From Lachnospiraceae bacterium (lineage in GTDB: Bacteria; Bacillota; Clostridia; Lachnospirales; Lachnospiraceae), in contig JAFYCS010000062.1 of the NCBI GenBank assembly GCA_017539565.1, positions 1-57,828 of the forward strand: 57,828 bases of DNA, written 5' to 3'. This document shows positions 44,658 to 52,556 of the stretch, in pieces; within the stretch, counting starts at the first letter, position 1, and each line of letters starts with the position of its first letter. The translations under genes were made by a program, and so were the position numbers. The notes beneath the pieces are model-generated. The model ran no database searches and had not been told where the DNA came from. It worked only from the letters and a program-made list of their open reading frames with translations.

Positions 44658-45827
44658 ATGTATTTCTTTTATTTTCTCCTCGGAGCAGTCATCTTCTGGG
44701 GAGCACGCGGTTTCAAACGTCACGAATGGAACGAAGAGTACAGTTCCTTAAGCCAGACAAAGATCATCCTTGGCATTCAGGCCCTGCTCATTCCCATACA
44801 TCATATGGCACAGAAAACCTGTGCCCCCTGGCATCAGGCTAAATATATAGTACACGGTCTTGATGTTTTTGTTCCCATCGGACATCTGCTGGTCAGCGTA
44901 TTTTTCTTCTGCAGCGGTCTTGGCCTTTACAAGAGCTTCAAAAACAAAAAAGACTATCTCAAAGGCTTCATAGGAAAGCGTATAGTCCCTCTTATCATTG
45001 CGTTCTATCTTTCTGAATTCATTTATGTGATAATGCGTCTTCTGATGCACGAGAAGATGGATGCCAAGAGACTGCTGTGGTATCTCTCCGGTACCAACAT
45101 GGCCAACATGAACTGCTGGTATATCATAGTGATAATCTTTTTCTACTTCTTCTTTTACCTGGCATTCCGCTTCTGCAAAAAAGAAGGTGTTGCGATATTC
45201 TGGATGTTCTTTGCCTGTGTGGCTTACGCGGTACTCGGGGCTTTTGTGGGACATCCGACGGAAGGCCTGCTCAGGGGCGAATGGTGGTTTAACAGTATTA
45301 TCCTCTTCCCCTTAGGCCTCGTGTTCGCAAAGCACGAAGAAAAGATCACCGCATTCTTCAAGAAGGCATATCCGGTACTGCTGCCGGTTGTACTTATCGG
45401 CACCTATGTATTACATGTACTTTCCGAAGTCGCCCAGGGTGTATGGGGATATTACGGCGAATACAGCCATGACCCTCTGATGATCCCCCACCGTCTGGGA
45501 TGCTGCGCGGTCCAGTGGGTCTTATGCATATTCTATACCGCAAGCTGGTTCCTGATCAGTTTAAAGATACGTCTGGGGAACCGCCTGCTGGCGCTTCTTG
45601 GCAGTGTAACTCTTGAATTGTACCTCATGCACGGGATGTTTGTTGAGATCTTCGGTTATGATTTCCTTGAGAAGATGCCCAGTCTGTATTACATAAAAAA
45701 TGTACCGCTCTACATACTGGTGGTATTCGCCTGCTCCATACCGCTGACCTTTATATATCATGTGGTATGGAAGGCGCTGGTAAAACTCCTGCCTTTTAAT
45801 AAGACTGCCAAGAAGTCTGCTTCTTAA
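44658..45827 (+). CDS. Integral membrane acyltransferase-3 family protein
   Basis: A 389-aa protein with about ten transmembrane helices. It shows the AT3 pattern: an early TIILGIQALLIPIHH segment with His near the second helix (the family uses an Arg/His there), HLLVSVFFFCSGLGLYKSF, and a late LGSVTLELYLMHGMFVEI helix, which resembles the conserved C-terminal region. AT3 enzymes O-acylate sugars or cell-surface glycans across the membrane; substrate unknown. ATG at 44658 with GGGAGG 10 nt upstream. Its last 32 bp overlap the end of the convergent flavin reductase gene. Confidence 0.8.
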   Translation: MYFFYFLLGAVIFWGARGFKRHEWNEEYSSLSQTKIILGIQALLIPIHHMAQKTCAPWHQAKYIVHGLDVFVPIGHLLVSVFFFCSGLGLYKSFKNKKDYLKGFIGKRIVPLIIAFYLSEFIYVIMRLLMHEKMDAKRLLWYLSGTNMANMNCWYIIVIIFFYFFFYLAFRFCKKEGVAIFWMFFACVAYAVLGAFVGHPTEGLLRGEWWFNSIILFPLGLVFAKHEEKITAFFKKAYPVLLPVVLIGTYVLHVLSEVAQGVWGYYGEYSHDPLMIPHRLGCCAVQWVLCIFYTASWFLISLKIRLGNRLLALLGSVTLELYLMHGMFVEIFGYDFLEKMPSLYYIKNVPLYILVVFACSIPLTFIYHVVWKALVKLLPFNKTAKKSAS

Positions 45828-46377
45828 CGGAGTATCCGAACTTTCCGAGTTTTTTTCCAAGGGTGAAATATTCGCCGTGGGAGTACGCGATGAGGCCGGT
45901 CTTTTCCAGAGCGAAACGGCCGTTCTCATCCATATAGCTGTCATCCACGGTCACCCCGGCTACTTCCGCAACAAACATATCATGGGAGCCCAGTTCCAGA
46001 CACTGCTTAACACGGCAGTAGATGTTAACGGGGCTCTCTTTTATTGCGGGAGCATTCATGAATTCAGACTTATATTCATTTAATCCCATTTCGCGGAACT
46101 TATCATATTCCCTTCCCGAACGTACACCGCACCAGTCACAGGCACGGGTGAGTTCCTCCGTTACCAGGTTAACGACAAACTCACCGCTCTCCTTTATGAT
46201 ATCGTGGGAGTGACGCTCCGGTCTTACGGATATGGATAGCATGGCAGGATCGGAGCAGACCGTTCCCGCCCATGCAACGGTTATTATATTGGCTTTCTCC
46301 TCACCGCGCCTGCAGCTGACCATTACGGCCGGTACGGGATAGAGCATGTTTCCGGGTTTCCAGACTTGTTTGGACAT
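45796..46377 (-). CDS. Flavin reductase-like (flavoredoxin) protein
   Basis: A 193-aa FMN-binding split-barrel protein. VWKPGNMLYPVPAVMVSCRRGEEKANIITVAWAG and PAMLSISVRPERHSHDIIKESGEFVVNLVTEEL are the typical N-terminal flavin-site strands of the flavoredoxin group, and CDWCGVRSGREYDKF matches the middle loop. Likely reduces or carries flavin in the cytosol; partner unknown. GGAGG 10 nt before the ATG. It ends inside the tail of the acyltransferase gene. Confidence 0.88.
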   Translation of the reverse strand: MSKQVWKPGNMLYPVPAVMVSCRRGEEKANIITVAWAGTVCSDPAMLSISVRPERHSHDIIKESGEFVVNLVTEELTRACDWCGVRSGREYDKFREMGLNEYKSEFMNAPAIKESPVNIYCRVKQCLELGSHDMFVAEVAGVTVDDSYMDENGRFALEKTGLIAYSHGEYFTLGKKLGKFGYSVKKQTSWQSY

Positions 46378-46413
46378 AGTATCTATACCTCCGCGCTAAT
46401 AGTATCATCTCTC

Positions 46414-46441
46414 TTGTTTTTCGTCAAAAAGCGTGTATAAT
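46414..46441 (+). promoter_or_regulatory. hpt promoter (leaderless configuration)
   Basis: TTGTTT (46414-46419), 16-bp spacer, TATAAT (46436-46441); the hpt ATG begins 7 nt later, where transcription itself should begin. Confidence 0.7.
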
Positions 46442-46448
46442 ATTTTGT

Positions 46449-46967
46449 ATGGACGAGATCAGAGTACTCATAAGCGAAGAAGAACTGGATAAGCGTATCA
46501 GAGAGCTGGGCGCAGAGATCAGCCGCGACTATGCCGGCAAGAAGCTGCACCTTATCAGCGTGTTAAAGGGCGGCGTGTTCTTTACCTGCGAGCTTGCGAA
46601 ACGCATCACCATTCCGGTGACCATAGACTTTATGTGCGTCTCCAGCTACGGAAACGAGACCAGCTCCAGCGGAGTGGTAAATATCGTTAAAGATCTGGAA
46701 GAGAACATTGTGGGAAAAGATGTCATGGTCATTGAAGATATAGTAGACAGCGGCCGCACACTTTCCTATCTGATGAAGATCTTAAAGGAACGCGAACCTA
46801 ATACCCTGGCCCTGTGTACACTGCTTGATAAACCAATGCGGAGGACACATCCGGTACGCGTGGACTACACCGGCTTTGATGTCCCGGATGAGTTCATTGT
46901 AGGATACGGACTTGATTATGCACAGAAATACAGGAACCTGCCTTTTATAGGAGTGATCGAAAGTTGA
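46449..46967 (+). CDS. hpt: Hypoxanthine (guanine) phosphoribosyltransferase
   Basis: Purine salvage: PRPP plus hypoxanthine or guanine gives IMP or GMP. 172 aa. VLKGGVFFTCELAKRI, the PRPP motif VMVIEDIVDSGRTLSYL, and the C-terminal VPDEFIVGYGLDYAQKYRNLPFIGV are all standard. There is no ribosome site: the -10 box is 7 nt before the ATG, so the mRNA is probably leaderless. A hairpin overlapping the stop ends the unit. Confidence 0.96.
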   Translation: MDEIRVLISEEELDKRIRELGAEISRDYAGKKLHLISVLKGGVFFTCELAKRITIPVTIDFMCVSSYGNETSSSGVVNIVKDLEENIVGKDVMVIEDIVDSGRTLSYLMKILKEREPNTLALCTLLDKPMRRTHPVRVDYTGFDVPDEFIVGYGLDYAQKYRNLPFIGVIES

Positions 46968-46990
46968 GCGGTCACTCCTCTTCTTTTTCT
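46949..46990. terminator. Convergent hairpin between hpt and the DUF4015-like gene
   Basis: AGGAGTGA (46949-46956) pairs with TCACTCCT (46972-46979) across both stop codons. On the plus strand CTTCTTTTTCT follows, so it can end hpt. The 3' arm belongs to the opposite gene's last codons. Confidence 0.55.
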
Positions 46991-48321
46991 GCTTCCTGTC
47001 CTTCCTGTTCCTCTTCTTCCTCTTCGTCCGTTTCCTCTTCTATCACAATACTGTAGTTATTCTTGGCATTCCACAGTATCCATTCATCGTAACCTGCATC
47101 ATATACTGCCTGTATCTGGCTGTTTACTTCTTCGAGACCGTATGAGATATGTCCCTTTACCCAGGTAGCCGTGAAATCCTGCAGCCAGGGTCTGACAACA
47201 GCGCACTCTTCATCGCTTAAGGACGAAAGTTCCTGCGCGGAAAGGCTTAATGCCGCCCTTATGGTATCATAAGGTTTAGCATCCGGTACATCCAGTCCGA
47301 ATACTCCCGGCCCGTAATGTGAAGGATATATCATGGGGCAGAGGGCATCTGCGGCGGAAGCCAGCTCAACATAATCCTGGCCGACCTTTCCCACGTCTGT
47401 GGGATTGCCTATAACGGTACCGAAAAGGTCCGCAGTGATGGGCACCTCTTTTTCATGAAGCTGCTCCGCTGCCGTACGCAGGAAACCGCTGATAAACTCG
47501 TGCTTGTTTTCCTCCGTTACCTCAACGCCGTAATCCGCTTTCTCCGTACCGCTTCCCACAGGGAAACGCACATAATCAAACTGTATCTCATCAAAACCCA
47601 GATCAGCACAATAAACGGCTATATCAATTATATAGTCCCACACTTCTTCACTGCAGGGATTAACCCATGCCAGATCATTGGAATCTGTTATTGCCTTGCC
47701 GTCCGTATCCTTAAGCGCCAGCTCCGGGCAGGACTGCGCCAGCAGAGGGTCCTTAAAACACACTATCCTGGCTATGGTATAGATCTCATGGCTCTTAAGC
47801 TCCGCCATAAGTCCCTCCATATCCCTGATATAGCGCACGCAGTTACCCATGATGGCCGGCTGCATATCTTCAGGCATCTTAAAGGTTATCTCACCGCCGT
47901 CGTTCTTTATATCTATTACCATGGCATTGAGCTCCGTCTCATCCAGAAGCTCTATGAGCCCGGGCATACGCTCACTTCCCGCCACCGGTCCCGTGACATA
48001 TATGCCCTTAACGGGTGTATGTTCTTTCTTCCATGCAAGCTTGCTGAACCCTTCCGGTTCGGGCTCCGGAGCAGGTTCATTTTCGGAAACCGTGGGTGTC
48101 GGCGTCTCATCGGCCGATACGCCGGCTGCAACATTGTCGCTCACCCCTCCCCCCTGCGGATCCTGTGGCCTTAATAAAGGGAGTCCGAAAAAAATGAACG
48201 CTAAAACAAGTCCGGCTGTTACAGCCAGACCCAGAATTATGCCCAAAGCAATGAACAATCCCTTATATCTGCCGTATTTTCGGCGCCTTTGCTGGCGCAG
48301 CCACTCTCTTCTGGTAGTCAT
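46972..48321 (-). CDS. Membrane-anchored putative glycoside hydrolase (DUF4015-like)
   Basis: A 449-aa protein. A basic N-terminus (RRKYGRYKG) and one transmembrane helix (LFIALGIILGLAVTAGLVLAFIFFG) place the rest outside. A Pro/Glu/Thr linker leads to a TIM-barrel domain typical of the DUF4015 'putative glycosyl hydrolase' family: VKGIYVTGPVAGS, LNAMVIDIKNDGGEI, GFDEIQFDYVRFP (acidic strand-end residues, probable active site) and DALCPMIYPSHYGPG. The C-terminus is a run of Glu. No ribosome site lies before the ATG; the -10 is only 10 nt away. Confidence 0.82.
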   Translation of the reverse strand: MTTRREWLRQQRRRKYGRYKGLFIALGIILGLAVTAGLVLAFIFFGLPLLRPQDPQGGGVSDNVAAGVSADETPTPTVSENEPAPEPEPEGFSKLAWKKEHTPVKGIYVTGPVAGSERMPGLIELLDETELNAMVIDIKNDGGEITFKMPEDMQPAIMGNCVRYIRDMEGLMAELKSHEIYTIARIVCFKDPLLAQSCPELALKDTDGKAITDSNDLAWVNPCSEEVWDYIIDIAVYCADLGFDEIQFDYVRFPVGSGTEKADYGVEVTEENKHEFISGFLRTAAEQLHEKEVPITADLFGTVIGNPTDVGKVGQDYVELASAADALCPMIYPSHYGPGVFGLDVPDAKPYDTIRAALSLSAQELSSLSDEECAVVRPWLQDFTATWVKGHISYGLEEVNSQIQAVYDAGYDEWILWNAKNNYSIVIEEETDEEEEEEQEGQEAEKEEE

Positions 48322-48331
48322 AGCAATTTAC

Positions 48332-48360
48332 ATAGTATCAGAATTATTGTAAACCTACAA
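48332..48360 (-). promoter_or_regulatory. Promoter of the DUF4015-like gene
   Basis: Minus-strand TTGTAG (48355-48360), 17-bp spacer, TACTAT (48332-48337); the ATG is 10 nt downstream, giving a leader of only a few bases. Confidence 0.5.
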
Positions 48361-48408
48361 GAAGAAACAGGAAGAAACTTGCAGACAGTAGCGTATCCCG
48401 GCCGTTTA

Positions 48409-48417
48409 TGATATAAT
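48409..48417 (+). promoter_or_regulatory. Extended -10 promoter of the pse-type cluster
   Basis: TGATATAAT: TG plus one base plus TATAAT (48412-48417). No good -35 is visible at the usual spacing, as expected for extended -10 promoters. The ATG is 7 nt downstream. Confidence 0.65.
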
Positions 48418-48424
48418 CGCGGGT

Positions 48425-49594
48425 ATGAATGCAGCGGTCATTGGTACAAGTTCAGAATCCTTATATGTCATAAAGAAGGCCCGGGAAATGGGCCTTAAAG
48501 TCACAGCCCTGGACGGCGATGCGAATGCTCCCGGCCTTAAGTACGCCGACTCTTCTTTCGTCGTTGATATCAGGGATAATAACAAACTCGCTGCAATACT
48601 GGACGAACACAGACCGGATATCATACTGCCGGTGCCCATCGGCCGCTATCTCATCTCTACCGGGGCAATGAACGACCGCTACGGCTTAAAAGGTGTCAGC
48701 TACAAGGCCGCAGACCTGTGCACCGACAAATATGCTTTTCATAACTGTCTTTCAGCGGCAGGCTTAAGAACCGGCACGACTGTGCTGCTTAAGGCCGGTG
48801 AATGTGAAGCAGATACCGCTTCCCTCACCTTCCCTGTTGTGGCCAAACCCCGCTACGGATCCGGCAGCCGCGGCGTGGAGATATTCCCCGATGCCGGCAG
48901 CCTGAAATCAGACTTTCTCTCATCCGCTCCCTTCGATGAAGATTATATTTTAGAGACCTGCATAAGCGGCAGCGAATACGGGGTGGACGGAATATACATA
49001 AACGGCAGCTTTAAGCCTGTCTTATTACGCGAAAAGCTCATTACCCCGCCCCCCTACAGACAGTGTGTGGCTTATTATTCCGTCGGCGGACCTTCAGCAT
49101 TTAAGGATAAGCTTTTAAACTTCCTGCAGGCAGTGGGCAATGCCCTGGGTCTTACGGACTGCGTCATGCATGCGGATATCATAAGGACTGCGGAGGATGA
49201 GCCTTTTGTTATCGAATTATCCCCCAGACCCTCCGGGCATAACCTGCATAACCTTTTCACTCCCCTGGCAAGCGGCGTGGACGAGGTGGATGCATTTATC
49301 AGATATGTACTTGGCATGCCCTGTTCTTTTATCCCCGAAGAAAAAGCAGCTGCAATGATAGGCTACTTCGATATGAGCGGGAAGGTCATATCGGTTCCCG
49401 ATGAAGGGTATCTGCGTTCAAAGTATCCGCTGCTCGACTACTGCTGCAATATAAAAGCCGGGGACGGACTCTGCGGTGTTACTGACGGACATTCCCTCAT
49501 GGGAAGGGGTTATTACATATTGAAGGCCTCAGACCGGCCGAAGCTTGATGAATACAGCAAGGCCCTCAAGGCGGAATTCGAGGTAACAGGATGA
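48425..49594 (+). CDS. ATP-grasp family carboxylate-amine ligase
   Basis: A 389-aa ATP-grasp enzyme. N-terminal Rossmann-like pre-ATP-grasp domain (AAVIGTSSESLYVIKKAREMG, DPDIILPVPIGRYL region). The ATP-grasp core has VVAKPRYGSGSRGVEIF (ATP-binding Lys and Gly loop), DEDYILETCISGSEYGVDGIY and FVIELSPRPSGHNLHNLFTP (metal Glu and Asn-equivalent region). Such enzymes join a carboxylate to an amine through an acyl-phosphate. The substrate is unknown; being first in a pseudaminic-type cluster, it may attach an amino acid or other acyl group to the sugar. The start codon is 7 nt from the -10 with no ribosome site. Its stop overlaps the next ATG (ATGA). Confidence 0.88.
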   Translation: MNAAVIGTSSESLYVIKKAREMGLKVTALDGDANAPGLKYADSSFVVDIRDNNKLAAILDEHRPDIILPVPIGRYLISTGAMNDRYGLKGVSYKAADLCTDKYAFHNCLSAAGLRTGTTVLLKAGECEADTASLTFPVVAKPRYGSGSRGVEIFPDAGSLKSDFLSSAPFDEDYILETCISGSEYGVDGIYINGSFKPVLLREKLITPPPYRQCVAYYSVGGPSAFKDKLLNFLQAVGNALGLTDCVMHADIIRTAEDEPFVIELSPRPSGHNLHNLFTPLASGVDEVDAFIRYVLGMPCSFIPEEKAAAMIGYFDMSGKVISVPDEGYLRSKYPLLDYCCNIKAGDGLCGVTDGHSLMGRGYYILKASDRPKLDEYSKALKAEFEVTG

Positions 49595-51486
49595 AAAATC
49601 TTGCCATCATTACGGCACGGGGAGGCAGCAAACGCATCCCCCGCAAAAATATAAAAGAGTTCTGCGGTAAACCCATCATCGTCTATTCCATCGAAGCCGC
49701 CCTTAACAGCGGGGCATTTGACGAAGTGATGGTATCCACAGATGACAGAGAGATCGCTGACATAGCTGCAGCTGCAGGCGCCGCCGTTCCTTTCATGCGT
49801 TCGGATGATACTGCAAATGACCATGCGGGCACCGATGAGGTGATAGCCGAAGTACTCTCCTGCTATAAAGAGCGTGGAATGGAATTCGACCGTTTCTGCT
49901 GTATCTATCCCACCGCGCCCTTCATTACGGCCGCCCGCCTTAAGGAAGCCATGGATTCGCTTGACGAGCATGAATCGGTCTGCCCTGTATGCGCATTTTC
50001 CTATCCTCCCCAGAGAGGCTTCATCGTTAAGGACGGCGTACTTAGGCGTGCACATCCGGAATATGCTTTCACACGTTCGCAGGATCTGGATAAACTGTAT
50101 CATGATGCAGGCCAGTTCTACGCCTGCCGTACAGATGCTTTCCTGCGTGAAAACTGCACGGATACGGAAGATATGATACCTCTTGTCTTAAGCGATGATG
50201 AGGTACAGGACATAGATACCTTTGAAGACTGGAATATAGCGGAGCGCAAGTATCTTGCACTGCGTGATAAAGCTCTCAACAGAGAATACACTGCCTTTGA
50301 TGACAGCAGGCTTAAGACTCCTTATTACCGGGCAGACGAAGCCGCACTTGATGGCGATATACAGCTGTTAAAGGATTCGCTGTCGTCTTCATGGAATTCC
50401 TTCATCTGCTCCTATTCCGTAAAGACCAATTCCCTGCCCTGGCTTTTAAACAAGCTTAAGGATAACGGGTTTTATGCGGAAGTAGTCTCTAAAGAAGAAT
50501 ACGAGCTGGCCATGAAGCTGGGATATGAGCCTTCACAGGTAATATATAACGGTCCCATAAAAGACCGCGATGTATTTGAAAAAGTTCTGCGTGACGGCGG
50601 TATCGTAAATATGGATTCATCGGACGAGGAAAACTGGCTTAAGGAACTGTCCGATAAATTACCCTCTGTGAACATAGGCATAAGGATCAATTACGATCTT
50701 TCATCACTGGTTCCCGGTGAGCAGCTGGCGGATGATGACGGCAGCCGTTTCGGCTACTGTTATGAGAACGGCGAACTCGCAAGAGTGATAGCTTATATCC
50801 GCACTTTAAAAAACGTACACATTGCGGGACTGCATCTGCACTCTTCCACCAGGTCACGCTCGGTAGACGCCTACAGGGCACTGGCAAAGGTTGCAGTCAT
50901 GCTCTCCGGAGAGTTTAAACTTAAGCCGGATTATGTTGATATGGGCGGCGGATATTACGGCGGCCTGAAAGACAAACCCGATTACTCGGATTACATGCCT
51001 GCCATTGCGGAGGAACTGCGAAAGGGCTTCGATCCCTCAGTGACCACGCTTATCGTCGAACCCGGAGTATCCCTCATATCATCATGCTTTAACTTCGTCA
51101 CCTCGGTACTGGATATAAAGTCCATAAGGGAAAACCGATATATCGTGACAGACGGAAGCCGCCTGTATCTGAATCCACAGATAACACGCAGATGGTATCC
51201 GCACCGTCTCGAATATGCAGAGGATGACCGCGCCGTATGTCCTTCACAGACTGTATGCGGCCATACCTGCATGGAATATGACAGGCTCTTCACAATAGAG
51301 AATGAGAAAGAATTAAAACCCGGAGACCGGGTGATATATACAAATGCGGGAGGCTACACCTTATGCCTTTCACCGTTGTTTATCAGATACTTTCCCGCAG
51401 TATATGTTAAGAAGAATGACGGCAGTCTTTTCACTGCCAGAAGGCCCTGGACCAACGAAGACTACCTTCAGGGCTACGGAGTATAG
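49591..51486 (+). CDS. Fusion: PseF-like CMP-nonulosonate synthetase + PLP decarboxylase-like domain
   Basis: A 631-aa fusion. Residues 1-230 are a cytidylyltransferase of the PseF/NeuA kind: IITARGGSKRIPRKNIKEFCGKP, EVMVSTDDREIA, YPTAPF, and VQDIDTFEDW. It would activate the sugar as its CMP form. Residues 240-631 are a fold-III PLP enzyme of the Orn/DAP/Arg decarboxylase family: SYSVKTN (PLP Lys278), DMGGGYYGG, VEPGVSLISS, CGHTCMEYD (the family's catalytic Cys region) and TNAGGYTL. The substrate could be diaminopimelate-like or the modified sugar's amino acid. ATGA overlap with the ATP-grasp gene; 2-nt gap to pseI. I know no standard family with this pairing. Confidence 0.9.
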   Translation: MKNLAIITARGGSKRIPRKNIKEFCGKPIIVYSIEAALNSGAFDEVMVSTDDREIADIAAAAGAAVPFMRSDDTANDHAGTDEVIAEVLSCYKERGMEFDRFCCIYPTAPFITAARLKEAMDSLDEHESVCPVCAFSYPPQRGFIVKDGVLRRAHPEYAFTRSQDLDKLYHDAGQFYACRTDAFLRENCTDTEDMIPLVLSDDEVQDIDTFEDWNIAERKYLALRDKALNREYTAFDDSRLKTPYYRADEAALDGDIQLLKDSLSSSWNSFICSYSVKTNSLPWLLNKLKDNGFYAEVVSKEEYELAMKLGYEPSQVIYNGPIKDRDVFEKVLRDGGIVNMDSSDEENWLKELSDKLPSVNIGIRINYDLSSLVPGEQLADDDGSRFGYCYENGELARVIAYIRTLKNVHIAGLHLHSSTRSRSVDAYRALAKVAVMLSGEFKLKPDYVDMGGGYYGGLKDKPDYSDYMPAIAEELRKGFDPSVTTLIVEPGVSLISSCFNFVTSVLDIKSIRENRYIVTDGSRLYLNPQITRRWYPHRLEYAEDDRAVCPSQTVCGHTCMEYDRLFTIENEKELKPGDRVIYTNAGGYTLCLSPLFIRYFPAVYVKKNDGSLFTARRPWTNEDYLQGYGV

Positions 51487-51488
51487 AT

Positions 51489-52556
51489 ATGGATAAAGAT
51501 AGATTTTCGGAACAGTTAAAGATAGGTGATCATATCATAGGTGCAGGCCATCCCGTATATATCGTCGCGGAGATGAGCGCAAATCACCTGCAGGATTATG
51601 ACAGGGCACTGCGCATACTGCACGCCGCAAAGGAAGCCGGCGCCGACGCCATCAAGCTTCAGACATATACGGCAGATACCATCACCATAGACAGTGACAA
51701 GCCATACTTTCAGATAACCGGCGGGACCATCTGGGACGGCACTACCCTGCACAAGCTTTATCAGGAAGCTTATACTCCCTGGGACTGGCAGCCCTCACTC
51801 TGTGAGGAAGCAAAAAAACTTGGGCTGGACTGCTTTTCATCTCCTTTTGATCCCACAGCCGTGGCTTTTATGGAAGAGATGGACATGCCCGCATATAAGA
51901 TAGCATCCTATGAGATAACGGATATACCTCTGATACGCCTGTGTGCATCAAAGCAAAAACCCGTAATACTTGCTACGGGTGTGGCACGCAGTGAGGATAT
52001 CTCGGCAGCACTTGATGCCTGCAGGGCGGAAGGAAATGAAAATGTTATCCTGCTTAAATGTGTTTCCGCATATCCCACGCCTTACGAAGATATCAATCTG
52101 CGTATGATCCCCACCCTGGCTGAAACCTACGGCTGCCTGACAGGCCTCTCCGATCATTCCATGGGAAGCACTGTTCCGGTGGGTGCCACAGCTCTCGGTG
52201 CATGCATGATAGAAAAACATCTTACCTTATCCCGTGCAGACGGCGGTCCCGACGGAGCATTCTCCATGGAACCCGCAGAGTTTGCAGAGATGGTAAAAAA
52301 TGTGCGCATTATGGAGAAAGCCCTGGGAAGCAGCGAATACAGGCTTACTCCGGTGCAGGAGACCGAACGTGAAGGCGCCAGGTCCCTCTTTATAGTAGCC
52401 GATATCAAAAAGGGGGAGGCACTTACCCCCGATAATGTACGCTCTATCCGTCCCGGAAACGGCCTGCCTCCTGCAGAGACCGATAATATCATGGGAAAAC
52501 ATGCGCTTAGGGATCTGGAACGCGGAGAGCCTTTGAAAAGCGGGGATTTTGAATGA
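51489..52556 (+). CDS. pseI: Pseudaminic acid synthase (NeuB family)
   Basis: Condenses PEP with a 6-deoxy-2,4-diacetamido hexose to give the nine-carbon nonulosonic acid. 355 aa: a TIM barrel with VYIVAEMSANH, DAIKLQTYTADTITID, DCFSSPFDPTAVAF and SDHSMGS, and a C-terminal SAF (antifreeze-like) domain from about residue 290. The stretch LSRADGGPDGAFSMEP matches PseI (SRADGGPD) rather than the NeuB/LegI version, so pseudaminic-type product is favoured. GGAG 7 nt upstream of the ATG. Overlaps pseG by 4 bp. Confidence 0.9.
   Translation: MDKDRFSEQLKIGDHIIGAGHPVYIVAEMSANHLQDYDRALRILHAAKEAGADAIKLQTYTADTITIDSDKPYFQITGGTIWDGTTLHKLYQEAYTPWDWQPSLCEEAKKLGLDCFSSPFDPTAVAFMEEMDMPAYKIASYEITDIPLIRLCASKQKPVILATGVARSEDISAALDACRAEGNENVILLKCVSAYPTPYEDINLRMIPTLAETYGCLTGLSDHSMGSTVPVGATALGACMIEKHLTLSRADGGPDGAFSMEPAEFAEMVKNVRIMEKALGSSEYRLTPVQETEREGARSLFIVADIKKGEALTPDNVRSIRPGNGLPPAETDNIMGKHALRDLERGEPLKSGDFE

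Noticed and set aside
45796-45827. 32-bp convergent overlap of the acyltransferase and flavin reductase genes as a sign of frameshift
   Set aside because: Both proteins end normally for their families. Short tail overlaps are common in compact genomes.
51489-52556. Sialic (NeuB) or legionaminic (LegI) acid synthase
   Set aside because: The SRADGGPD segment and the adjacent PseG-like hydrolase favour the pseudaminic branch.
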